Source of the DNA: Cinclus cinclus
Taxonomy: Eukaryota > Chordata > Aves > Passeriformes > Cinclidae
DNA: 64,000 nucleotides
Direction: 5' to 3'
NCBI RefSeq assembly: GCF_963662255.1
Contig: NC_085059.1
Coordinates: 6,295,234 to 6,359,233, forward strand
Shown piece by piece: positions 36,563 through 46,955 of the stretch (the first letter of the stretch is position 1; the number at the start of each line of letters is the position of its first letter). The position numbers were made by a program, and so were the translations under genes. The notes beneath the pieces are model-generated. The model was given only the letters and a program-made list of their open reading frames with translations. It did no database searches and was not told where the DNA came from.

Positions 36563-37510
36563 ATGGGAATGTTTGAGAATGCTGCTGGCTCTGCCAACAG
36601 GCTACTTCAGAGGGGGCTGTGGGCACTGATGCTGCTGCTGTCTGTGGTAATCTACGGCTCTCATGCCCCCCTCCTGACCCTCTGCAAGGTGGATGGGGCC
36701 ATCCCCTTCAGTTCCACATCTGTGGTGGTCCTCGTGGAGCTGACCAAGCTGGTGCTGTCCCTCCTGTTCCTGCTGGCGGGGGCGCGGGAGCCGCTGGGAG
36801 CGGCGGTGTCCTGGCGTCACGCCGCGCCCTTCGCCCTCTCCGCCCTGCTCTACGCTGCCAACAACAACCTGGTGGTGCACATGCAGCTCTTCATGGACCC
36901 CAGCACCTTCCAGGTGCTCAGCAACCTCAAGATCGTCAGCACGGCGCTGCTCTACAGCCTCCTGCTGCGCCGGCGCCTGGGCGCACGCCGCTGGCTGGCC
37001 CTGCTGCTGCTGCTGGCCGCCGGTGTCACCTACAGCTGCGGGGGGCTGCGGGGACACGGGGACCCCGGCGGGATGCGCCTGCACGTCACACCCGTGGGGC
37101 TGCTGCTGCTCTCCGTGTACTGCCTCATCTCCGGTCTCTCTGCTGTCTACACCGAAGCCATCCTGAAAAGCCAGGCGCTGCCCCTCAGCCTCCAGAATAT
37201 CTTCCTGTACTTTTTTGGGGTCCTGCTCAATCTGGTGGGTTCCGTGTGGAGCGGCACAGAGGGAGGGTTCCTGGAGGGCTTCTCCCCGTGGGTGCTGCTG
37301 GTCGTGCTCAGCCAGGCTCTGAATGGCCTCATCATGTCCGTGGTGATGAAGCACAGCAGCAACATTACCAGGCTCTTTGTTATCTCCTGTTCCATCCTGG
37401 TCAACGCTCTTCTCTCTGTTGCCCTCTTCAACCTGCAGCTCACCCTCCTCTTCTTCATGGCCGTGGCGTGCATTGGTCTGGCTGTGCACCTGTACTATGG
37501 AGTCACGTAG
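36563..37510 (+). CDS. SLC35A4: Solute carrier family 35 member A4
   Basis: Single-exon 315-residue frame (human 324) of the nucleotide-sugar transporter-like SLC35A family, a Golgi multi-pass membrane protein reported to carry CDP-ribitol. About ten hydrophobic helices are visible, beginning with LWALMLLLSVVIYGSHAPLL at about 17-36. Family blocks include FALSALLYAANNNLVVHMQL, MDPSTFQVLSNLKI, GLLLLSVYCLISGLSAVY, SLQNIFLYFFGVLLNL and VVLSQALNGLIMSVVMKH. The frame is also open upstream, but the first ATG with good context (aaaATGGg) is at 36563; a second in-frame ATG follows at 36569. The upstream microprotein frame on the same transcript implies reinitiation or leaky scanning. A long alternative frame on the same strand is a GC artefact. 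Confidence 0.95.
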   Translation: MGMFENAAGSANRLLQRGLWALMLLLSVVIYGSHAPLLTLCKVDGAIPFSSTSVVVLVELTKLVLSLLFLLAGAREPLGAAVSWRHAAPFALSALLYAANNNLVVHMQLFMDPSTFQVLSNLKIVSTALLYSLLLRRRLGARRWLALLLLLAAGVTYSCGGLRGHGDPGGMRLHVTPVGLLLLSVYCLISGLSAVYTEAILKSQALPLSLQNIFLYFFGVLLNLVGSVWSGTEGGFLEGFSPWVLLVVLSQALNGLIMSVVMKHSSNITRLFVISCSILVNALLSVALFNLQLTLLFFMAVACIGLAVHLYYGVT

Positions 37511-37751
37511 TCATTGCCTTCCTCCCACGAGTCTGGGCAGCCTGGCCCTTCCTCAGGGCTGGAATCATTCCCAATGGGCAGCTGCACAACTCCAAGGATC
37601 CCCCCGAGGAGGAGTGCCGAGGGGGAGAGCAGCACAGGGAAACTGTGCCCTGCTCCAATCCAGCCAGGCTCTGTGCCATGGGGTTCTCATGGGATCAGGC
37701 ATGCCCAGCCTTAGGGGGGTCCCGAAGCCCTTGTGCATGTCTTACAGTCTC

Positions 37752-37985
37752 AGGATGTACCAGGGAGGTTCGGGCTGGACCTGAGGAGTAATTTCTTCAT
37801 AGAAGGGGTGATTAAACATTGGAAGGGGCTGACCAGGAGGGTGTTGCAGCCACCATCACTGGAGGTGTTTAAGGACTGCTCATGGCACTTAATGCCATGG
37901 TTTAGTTGACAGGGTGATGTTGGGTCACAGGTTTGACTTGATGATTTTGGCGGTCTTTTCCCACCTAAATGATTCTGGGACTCTG
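37752..37985 (+). mobile_element. CR1 3' fragment in SLC35A4 3' region
   Basis: 'gaggagtaatttcttcatag', 'tggaggtgtttaaggactgc' and 'cggtcttttcccacctaaat' mark a CR1 tail about 240 bp after the SLC35A4 stop codon, probably inside the 3' untranslated region. Confidence 0.85.
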
Positions 37986-38317
37986 TGTCCCATGTACTTA
38001 AGCTGTTTCCCCACACCACGGTGGCCTGGGAATGTTGTGGCAGTAATTTGCCCTACTGCACTTCCTGCCAGCTGTTTCAGCTCCCATGGATGCTGCTTGA
38101 TCCCTACCATTCCTGATGCTGCTTCCCTGGGCCTCTCCCACCTCCACAGTTTTCCAGCCTAGCCCCTACCTGGAGCCCTGCTGTCCTCGGGCTCCATTTC
38201 CCATTCCTGAGCACAGTGTCTCTGCAGAGTAGACAGCATGTGGGAACTTTCACTTGCTCCCCAAAAGGTGGACGTCCCCCAGTGCCAAGTTTCTGGCAGG
38301 CAGAGGCCACTTGGGGT

Positions 38318-38323
38318 ATTAAA
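38318..38323 (+). terminator. Possible poly(A) signal of SLC35A4
   Basis: ATTAAA about 810 bp after the stop codon, followed by a GT-rich stretch ('gtgtgtctgtcctgtgtctg'). Confidence 0.45.
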
Positions 38324-38459
38324 GCTGCAGTTTAACAGCATCCGTGTGTCTGTCCTGTGTCTGCCTGCCCTGTGGGATGGTGCCTGTGCCCCTTGGGGCA
38401 TGTTTGGGTGCCAGGGATGTGTCCGAGCCTGACAACACTCAGGGGTGAGGGGCACTCAC

Positions 38460-38465
38460 TTTATT
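38460..38465 (-). terminator. Poly(A) signal of the kinesin-like gene
   Basis: AATAAA on the minus strand, 219 bp beyond the stop codon at 38684. It faces the SLC35A4 signal at 38318-38323, so the two genes are tail-to-tail with little between them. Confidence 0.6.
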
Positions 38466-38683
38466 CCATGTGGTAGCAGTTGGGGGCTGCCAGCCCTCCC
38501 TCCAGGCTGAGCCTGTGCTCCCATAGACAGGTTCCCAGCACCGAGCAGGGCTTTCCCTCGGGAGTACCAGGCTGTGCCTGGGATAACTGGCGACTGGGGC
38601 TGGCCAGTCTTCTGTCATCACTGGTGGCTCGGTGCAGGGAGGGGTCCGCAGGGATCCAGCTGTCCCCACGCCCTGGGCGTGGC

Positions 38684-41600
38684 TCAGGGGGTCTGTGTGG
38701 TGCCATCGGCCGTGCCTGCCCGTCGGGTGTCCCGCAGGTGCTGGTTGTGCTCGGCGAGTTCCACAGCGTCCCGGAGCACCTCCTGCAGCAACGCCCGGTG
38801 CCGGCGCTCCAGGGCCTCCCGCTGCTCCTCTGCCAGGCGCTGCTGGTCCCGGAGCACCTGCGGGATGCCCTGGGCGGTCTGGCACAGCCCTGGCATAGCC
38901 GGAAGAGGTGTCCCCATCCCTGCCTGCCCACCTGCAGCAGGTGCTGCCTGCAGGCCTGCAGCTCCTGGTGCTGATGGTGCAGCAGGGCCTCCAGGTCCCA
39001 CTCGGCCGCCTCCCGCTCCCGCAGCGCTGCCTCCAGGCTCAGGCCCAGCGCGGTCACCTCCCGCTGCCAGCGCCCTGTGTCCCGCTGTGGGGACAGGGAC
39101 AAGGTCAGGGCAGCTCCAGCGTGTCCCTGCTCCCTTGGGCTGCACCAGGGAGAGCAGTGCCAGGGGAGGAGAGGCTGGAGCTCGCAGTGCTTGTGCCCAC
39201 CTCCCTGCTGTGCTCCTGGGCTGGCACGGCGCTGGCCCCGAGCTCCCTCTGGAGCTGCCGGCAGTGCTGAGCCCGCAGCCGCTGCCGCTGTGCCCTGGCC
39301 AGGGCTCGCTGCACCTCCGGGGATGGGCACGGCTGGCACCGCCTCCCTGCCTGGAGGAGAGCGAAGCCGGCTCGGGTGGCACCAGGAGCCAGCGTTGGCC
39401 GTGTGCAGGGACCCTGTGCGCTCCCACTCACGCTGTCACAGCCGGGCTGTGGCTGTGACACCTCGCTCTGGGATGGCTCCTCCCGTATCCCCTGCCCTGC
39501 GCTGGCCAGAGCTCGTCTGTATCCTCCCTGGCTTCTGCTGCCACCCTGTCCTGCTGTGTGGGGACAGGGGAGGAGGATGAGTGTGACACGGGGGGCTGAA
39601 GAAGGACATTCAGATGGAGAGTGAGGCCTTTCCCACCGTGTAAAGCCATGCTCTGTGCCCACATATCCTTCACCCAGCTGTGGGATGCGTGCCTGGCCCC
39701 ATGCTCCGGCTCTTCTGGCTCCAGGCTGGCACTGGTTGGGGGTGTCTGGGTCCCAGGCTGTTGGCCTGGCACTGTATTCCCTGTAGAAACCTGGTCCTGT
39801 CAGAGAAGGAGATGTTACAGGGACACACCTGGGATTCAGGGCTTTTCCAGACTGTCCCTGGATGAGGGGGCCTGGCCTTGCCTCTGCCCACCTCAGCAGT
39901 GGGCTGCTGCATCTCCCTTGTCCCAAGCACCTCTGCCACTGCCTGCTTTTTCTTCCACCTTTGACTCTTCAGTACCTGGAAAAGGGGAACTGGAGGTCCT
40001 TGTTGGGGTGTTTCAGATCACCTGGCCTGTCATAGTTCCAGGGACACAGCTCACCCTTGGGGCAGCTTCAGCCCCTGCCCTCAGTGCTGGACAAGGGTCT
40101 TGACACCAGGATGGGTCAAGAGTCTGCACCTTACCCAGACCAGGGAATGAGCGCCATCCCAGTCCCATGGGTCCAGGGATTCAGGGGCTGGTTCCAGGGG
40201 TTCAGTCCCATGGATCCAGGGGCATTCCCCACCTGCAGCTCCCTCAGGGCCCTCTGCAGCTGGGCCACAGCTGTCCTCTGCTCAGGGAGGCCGGATCCAG
40301 CCAGCAGCTCCATCCACAGCCCTCGGATCTCCCTCCGGCGTGCTGCGATCTCCTCCTCAGGGTCCCAGAGGGTGGCAGAGATGGTCTTGGCCAGACTCTT
40401 CACCCTCTCAGCCAGTCCCAGAGCTCCCAGGATCTCCTCTCTGGAGGTGTCTGGGAGAACAGCGAGCCCTGGGTAGTGGCCATGGGGGGGGCCACCAGCA
40501 CAGGGGGTCCTGGTGCGATGGAGATGAGTGGAGCTGGTGTCCCTGGGCAGCAGCCAGTGCCAGGTGTGGGGCAGGGTGGGGGCAATCCTCAGGGAAGGGG
40601 CATCCAGAGTGTGTCCCAGTCCCAGGGGCTACCTGGCAGTGACACACACAGCAGCAGGAAGGTCAGGCTGTTCCCCTCCAGCAGCTGCTCCACGATCCAG
40701 GGCAAGCAGACAGCACCAGGTTCCCTGCAGTCCCTGCACAGGGGGAGAGACACCCCAGGAGTGGGCTGGCTCTCACAGTGCCAGGACCCACAGGAACATA
40801 AGAATGGGCTGGCCACACGTGTCCTCAAGCCCATGTCCCCAAGGAACGGTGACACCCCATTGGCTCCCAGCCATGGGCTCCCCCTGGAGTGTCCCTCCTG
40901 CTTCACCTCCAGGAATGGAATTCCCTGACCCACAGCAGGTACACGGGTGTGCTGGGGTGGGAACACAGCTCAGAGCCTGTACGTACAGCCTGGGGCAGGG
41001 CCTGGGGGCCCCTGGGGACACCAGGATCCTGAGGGCTGAGCGCTGGCGCTTGCCACCCTCCAGCTCTCGCTCCACGGTGAGAGTGAAGAGGCTGCTGGCC
41101 CTGGGGAGAGGCCGGTATGGGATGGGGCTGCAGCCCCAGCACCCCATGGCCCAATCCTTCCCAACCTGTGGGATCTGGGCCAAATCCCTCACCCCTGCAC
41201 AGCTGAGTGCCCATCTGCGAGGGGCTGCTGAGCACACCCCTGGAACAACGCTGGCATGGCAGCCAGTCCCCTGGCATAGGCACTGATGGCAGCCTGGGCA
41301 TCGGGCACGGCCACTTCTGTTGCCTCCTCCACCATCCTGGAAGCAGAGGGAGACAAGGCCAAGTGAGGAGGGTCACATCCACCCCCTGGACTCGCTGAGG
41401 AACACCCCTGGCCATGCTGTGGCTGGGCACCATGCTCCCTGCCCAGCCCCACTCCTGATGTTGGGGTACCAGCCCCCAGGAGCATCTGGTCAGCCATGGG
41501 GCATCAGGTACCTACAGGCCCAGGGGTGCCACATCCATCATTTGTAGGGCTCGGCCGTCGGGATGGAGCAGGTCCCAGGCTTTGTCGTGGGTGCTGACCT

Positions 41601-43641
41601 GGAATGAGGGGGCTGCATTAGGCAGGGAGGCAGGAAAAGGGGGCTGCTGGTATCCCACACTCACCAGGGGCACAGACTGCTTGTGGCCATGCACAGGTGA
41701 GGCTTGAGAAAGGCTGATTTTGGTGTAACTCCCAGCTTTTCCAAGCCTGGCACCAGGGAAGGGCAAAGCCCTGTGTGGAGTTTATTGGATCCCTGGCAGC
41801 ATCCCAGAGCCAAAGGGCAGGACCCAGCCCAGTGGCAGGAGCTGGAATCACTCCTGTGCCAATCAAGGCCATACTGGAGGGACCTTCAGGCCACAGGGAG
41901 CAGTGACTGGCCCAGAAAGTCCAGCTGTGATGGGAGCAGAAAGGGGTTAGAGGGCTCCCCTGATCCCAGCATGCTGCTGGAGCCTGGGATGTGCTCAGTG
42001 GGCTGCTAAGGCTACCCACATCTGGGAAATCCTGGAAAGAGGTGAGAACACTGGGATCCAAAGGTGTCCAGTCCCTGGTCACCCTCTGGATGAGGGGTCT
42101 GGATTCCAGTACAGGGCAGTATGTGCTCTTGGCACAGCAGGGTCTGGGCAGTGGCAGAGAGGGAATGTGACCCTCATGCCTGGACATCCTGCCCTGCTCC
42201 TGCCCTACCTGTACCAGACTGACCATCTGCAGGCTCTGTGTGTCATCCCCCAGGGCCTCCAGCTCTTGGAAGATGGTGTCGATCACCTGTGGACAAGCTG
42301 GGAGCTGTTGGTTTCCAGGACCTGTGGCTGGATGTCACCCCATCCCCAGTGGGACTGAGGTCTGTTGGGTGACCCAGGAGCCCAGCACTGCACAGCTGTG
42401 CTGTCCCCTCTCCCTGCCACCTGTCCCCTGTGCCCTCACCTGCCAGATGACACTCTGGAAGGGCAGCTGCGTCCCCGGGTCATGGGGGTCCCACAGCAGC
42501 AGGGACACGCTGTAGCCAAGGGGAACCAGGGCCAGCTGGGGTCTTGCCAACTCCAGGACCTTCTCCTGGAAGGAGAGACATATCCAGCAGGGCAGGGCCA
42601 GCATGGCACAGCCATGGCAGCCACAGCATGGCACTGCCAGCATGGTGCAGATGGCCCTGGCTCGTGTGGCTGGGGATGGGATACAGAGAAGAACTTGGGG
42701 CTCTCAGTACCTGTCCTGCATCCAAGTGGAAAACACCATCGACAGTCAGGGAGCTCTCCTGGTGCGAGGGAGAGGGATAATGTTCAGCTTTCCCCTATCC
42801 CAGCATGACTAGGGCAGGGCAAAGGAGGCGCTGGGCACACTGGGATGAAGATGGCAGGGGTGGAACAGAGGTCCTGGCATAGGCAGGGGTGAGGAGAGAC
42901 CCCCTCCCTTCCCTGCTGTCCAGGAGCCCCCAGGAATCCCCTGCAAGGGAGGGGCCCATAGGGGTGTGGGGCAGGATCAGCCCAAAACCTCAGCTGCCAT
43001 CAGGGTCCCAGGTGTGGCAGGTGGTGGGACAAAGCCCCTGCTCCCTCTTGGTTCCCCAGGGACCCTCGTACCCTGGCTGTCCCTGCCCTGCAGCTCTCAC
43101 CTGGGGCTCCTTCCCAGCAAAGAGGAGCTGTAGAGGATCCTTGCTGCTGCCAACCCAGCTTTCTCCTGGCCCTGAAAACACCGGGAGTGAGATGGTGTGG
43201 GGAGTCACCCCCACTTGTCCCAGCTCTGTCCTGCCCCCCTTGCAGCCTGGGGCCACGTCCCAGGGCTTCACATCATTCCTGAGTTCTCCCACTCTGACTC
43301 AGGATGAGGAGGACATCCTGTCCCTGTCAGCACTGCCCAGACCAGCTTGGCCACTGGTCTCAGTGCCACCACAGCTGTGGCTGCCACCCTGTCCCCTTGT
43401 TCCCTGGTGTGGGGGTTCAGATGAAGCCTCAGGGTTGTTCTGAGCTCTACCTGCTGCCTGATGGAGTCCCAGAGCTGCTCGCACGCTGACATCCTGCTCA
43501 GCCTGCCGGGATAGAGGGGGAAGGAGCCACACACTCAGCACCACCAGCAGCTGGATGAGACCCCAGGGAGCTGGGCAGCCCCTGACAGATCCCTCCAAGC
43601 CAGCCTGGGCTATCCCCCACCACGGCACTCACCTGGTCCAT
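38684..43641 (-). CDS. Divergent kinesin-like protein with degenerate motor and coiled-coil tail
   Basis: I do not recognise the named gene. Seventeen exons connect in phase on the minus strand: 43633-43641, 43451-43502, 43101-43171, 42711-42758, 42440-42565, 42209-42286, 41516-41598, 41193-41336, 40987-41100, 40633-40733, 40233-40450, 39892-39975, 39674-39790, about 39432-39545, 39201-39350, 38932-39084 and 38684-38878, giving about 618 residues. Residues 1 to about 315 follow a kinesin motor in order: QDVSVRAALG (strand 1), VDGVFHLDAGQ (like VFDPxxxQ), LVPLGYSVSLLLWDP (P-loop strand), LVQVSTHDKAWDLLHP (like LEIYNExxxDLL), ASSLFTLTVE (like SSRSHxxF), EGNSLTFLLLCVSLPG (like SLGGNSKTLMIxxVSP) and EEILGALGLAERVKSL (like EETLSTLRYADRAK). 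The GxxxxGKT P-loop, the SSRSH switch I and the DLAGSE switch II are all replaced. The tail from about residue 455 is rich in Glu, Arg, Gln and Leu, as in coiled coils. Exon 14's acceptor is uncertain. CCDC78 is one family to test. Confidence 0.75.
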
Positions 43642-45170
43642 GGGCAGTGTGGCAGCAGCTGCCGAGTGCTGTTTGGCCAGGGCAGGGATGGGGTTACCTG
43701 TGGGATCCGGTTCTCCTGCATTATTGATGGATGTGGGCAGAGCCAGACCCAGCCTGGAGGCACCCTGTTCCAGGGGCTGAGCCCTGCTGGCCAAGGAATC
43801 AGTGGGACCACAGGGCCAGGTGGGTGCCTGGAGCCACTCACACCACTGGCCTGCTCCCAGCTCCAGGAGGGACACCTCTGTCAGCCACAGCTGAGAGATG
43901 AGGGAACTTGATCTGTCATTCAGGTTATCACAAGAAGTGACCACAAACCACACAATCACTGGAGATCAGTCACAGCAAGAGAGCACAGAAGGAAATGCCA
44001 GTGCTGAGGATCCCCCCTGCCTATGGAAATGCAGATGGAGGGGGGCCAGGAGAGAGGGCCCAGGACAGCCCCTGCCCTGCTTTGGACAGGACCAGGAGGA
44101 ACAGATGCACGTGTGTCCTTCTGACTGCCTGTTCCCTGTATAGAGTGAGACCAGTGCCACTACCTCCCCAAAACTCCCTCACCTGTGCCCCAGGTGTGAG
44201 GCTGATGCCAGCTGGACACAGATGGAACAGGCAGCACTGGGGGCTCCATCAGGAGCAGGGCAGGTGGCATGGCAGGTACAATAAGGGCATGTTGGGGCTG
44301 AGGGAGCTGGAGGAAAACCCCTTGGGACGGTGGAGCCCTGGGACAGAGCAGGGCACGGGGCTTTGAGGGGTTCCCCAGCACTGGGCTGGGCAAAGCCACA
44401 GTGGGATAATGCTGGGGGAAAGCCCTGCTCCACAAGGGAGCCCAGACTCAGGACTCCAGGAGCCCCTCACCAGCTCTTGGGGGTCCTGGGAGCCTTCCCA
44501 GGCTGTGGGGCAGCACGGGTGGGAATGGTCACACATCCCCCTCACACTCTGTGACCCTGACCAGGCAGACAGCCCAGTGTGGGTGCTCCCAAGGGACAGC
44601 AAAGCCTGAGATTCAGGAGACAGGGATTTTTCCTTCCTCATCCATCAGCCTGCAGCTGCTGCTCCCTGTTCCATGTCCAGCCAGTCCAGGATTCCCAAGG
44701 TGCGGGGGCACCCTGTTGTACGCCCTGGTTAACACCAGCAGACCCAACACCCTGAGCCACCAACCACCCTCCCACAGCCCAGGGCACAGCCTAACCCTCC
44801 CCTCGGGCTGCTCAGGGCTGGCTGCACAGCCCCACAGCCCCTCCACCCCGGGCAGGCACACACCCTGGACATGCAGCAGACCCCGAATCCAACACGATCC
44901 ACGCCTGGACCCCCGCTCCAGCCTCGGTCTCCTTCCCACACTCTGTTTTCCCAACACACCCGCAGCCAGCCCAGGCTGTGTTTGCCTGCAGGTCATGTGT
45001 ACCTGTGCCCAAACACAGAGAGGGAGGGACACAGGAAACACCCAGGCACAGACTTTAATGCAGAGGCAGGACAGGCCCTGGGGAAGAAGAGCAGGGCTTG
45101 TCCAGGTGAGCACTGCCTGCCTGCCACCAGCCCCTTCTTGCAAGGACAAGGGGGAATGGCTTCCAGAGGG
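43642..45170. other. Intergenic between kinesin-like gene and CD14
   Basis: No supported exon. Part of it (about 44258-44590) is a diverged copy of the CD14 3' flank, listed separately. An open minus-strand frame continuing upstream from the chosen start (to about 43,950) could be 5' untranslated or extra N-terminal sequence of the kinesin-like gene. Confidence 0.5.
44258..44590 (+). repeat. Diverged duplicate of the CD14 3' flank
   Basis: Begins with 'gggcaggtggcatggcagg', identical to 46611-46629, and stays alignable for about 330 bp: 'ggggctgagggagctgga' against 'ggcttggggagctggagt', 'gagcccctcaccagctc' against 'gagcccctccccggcac', 'gggagccttccca' against 'gcgagccttccca', and 'caggcagacagccccag'-like text in both. 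The other copy covers the CD14 3' untranslated region and last codons. Confidence 0.6.
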
Positions 45171-45174
45171 CAGG

Positions 45175-45400
45175 GTTAAACGGGATATTGGAGAGAAATT
45201 CTACCCTGTGAGGGTGGTGAGACCTTCCCACAGGGTCCTCAGAGAAGCTGTGGCTGCCCCATTCATGGAAGTGTGCAAGGCCAGGTTGGATGGGGCTTGG
45301 AGCAAGTTGAGATAGTGGAAGGTGTCCCTGGATATGGGTGTGGAATGAGATGAGCTTTAAGGTACTTTTCAAATGAAACTACCCTGTGATTCTATGATTC
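45175..45400 (+). mobile_element. CR1 3' fragment
   Basis: 'gggatattggagagaaattc', 'agagaagctgtggctgcccc', 'gtgcaaggccaggttggatg' and the end 'tgtgattctatgattctccc'. Confidence 0.9.
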
Positions 45401-45960
45401 TCCCCATCCCCATTTTCCCATGCCTGTCCCTTTCCCACTCACCCTCTTCCTCTGAATATTCCCCAGCCCTGCATTCCCGGGCTCTGCCTCAGCATCCCAT
45501 AATCCATTTTCTCCTTATTATGAGAAATTATCTGAATAACCCATAACCTAGAATTAACCCATTTTCTTCTTGTCACCTAAAAAGTTTCTGGTTGAACCTC
45601 CTCAAGGTCCCACTTGGACTCATACACCAGTGCCTCAGGTTGAGGCATAAGGAGCTGCTCCAGCTCATTATGTGCAGGGGTGTTTAATTTACTCATTTTC
45701 CTGTCTTTTGTGGCTTTTCAGTTTTTCTCTTAGGCTGAAGAGCAGGCAAGCAGCATCCAGGACATCCTGGCCCAGCCATAGCCCCAGGTGAGGAGAGGGA
45801 GGATCAGCACAGGGGCCATGGAGGTTCCAAGGATGGCTGGACTGGGGGGCTAAAAGGTGTGGGGGGAGGTCTGGGAAGGGACCAGCAGACTCCAGCAAGG
45901 CTTGGGGCATCTGAGTGCAACCAGTGGGAATATGATGGAACTGAACTCCTCTTCTCCAGG

Positions 45961-46530
45961 TGTAGTGGTTTTGGTTCGCCAATTTGAATCTTTTTTTGCT
46001 GTGAGATAGGATTAGGGGGAAGGCAAAAAAAGGCTTTAAATGGTAAAAGGAGAAACTTTATTACTAGAAAATACAGGGGGAAAAATTTAGAATAAAACTT
46101 TAGATGACTTTTCCTCTCCCTGCCCCACCTTTTATTTTCTTTCACACTGAAAAGATATAGAAAACAATTCAGTTAGTTTACCATTTCTAAAATAGGTTTT
46201 TAATAATTCACCTGGGAGAGGAGACTTCCCTCTGTAATCTATGATGATTAAAGAACAGAAAAAAGAAACAGTTTTCTCGTGGCATTGATGTTACAGTGAT
46301 CAGCCACCCGGGAGAATGGAATTCTTATTATTATGTAGAAATCCCTTTCTTCAACTAACAGCTTTCCCAGAGCCGTTATTGAGCCAGATAGGCTAGTTAC
46401 CTTCCAAAAGGCCAGAAATAAAAGAAAATCTTCCAGGGGTCTTTTGTCTTTACACGTGTGTTTCACAAAGACACATAAACTTTATAATTAGTGTAACAAT
46501 GTATTAGTCTTAAAAATCCGACACTGGTCG
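45961..46530. mobile_element. Possible solo LTR, about 0.57 kb
   Basis: An AT-rich island with sharp edges in GC-rich surroundings, starting TGTAGTGGTTTTGG. That start and the length fit a solo LTR of an avian endogenous retrovirus. I found no clear target-site duplication and the right end is uncertain. No retroviral coding sequence accompanies it. Orientation is left open. Confidence 0.5.
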
Positions 46531-46610
46531 GTCCTTGTCAGGTACAAGGAAAACTGCCCAAGGTCTGGACAAGTAAAAATTTCAGGAAAGCTTTACAAAC
46601 ACCAAGGCCA

Positions 46611-46955
46611 GGGCAGGTGGCATGGCAGGGATAGTGGGGACAGCTGTGGCTTGGGGAGCTGGAGTTGGCCGCAGGGAAAATCCCCCGTGGGAGGATGCGG
46701 CTCTGGGTCAGAGCGTGGCGCAGGGCTCGAAGTGAGGGATGCCCCAAAACCGGGCACGGCCACAGCGGGGTGACCCTGCGGACAGCCCTGCCCCACCGGG
46801 GAGCCTGGGGACGCCGAGAGCCCCTCCCCGGCACAGGGACCTGCGAGCCTTCCCACGGAGCCCCCGGGGGAAGCGGCAGTGGGAAGGGTCCCGGTGCCCC
46901 TCAGGCTCTGCTGCAGGACCCGGTCCTGAGCAGACAGACGGCCCCAGCCACACCG
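46611..46955 (+). repeat. CD14 3' flank copy of a local duplication
   Basis: Partner of the segment at about 44258-44590, same orientation, offset 2,353 bp. It overlaps the last codons and stop of CD14 (46901). Confidence 0.6.

Noticed and set aside
36619..37791. 390-residue frame overlapping SLC35A4 in another phase, and a 295-residue antisense frame
   Set aside because: Both are shadows of the GC-rich SLC35A4 coding sequence with no domain pattern.
38461..39339. 292-residue minus-strand single frame at the end of the kinesin-like gene
   Set aside because: It reads through introns. The spliced exons 15-17 give a coherent coiled coil and a proper stop at 38684.
43451..43490. ATG giving MSACEQLWDSIRQQ as start of the kinesin-like gene
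   Set aside because: That frame does not splice in phase into the next exon. The frame reading QDVSVRAALG does, and it fits kinesin strand 1.
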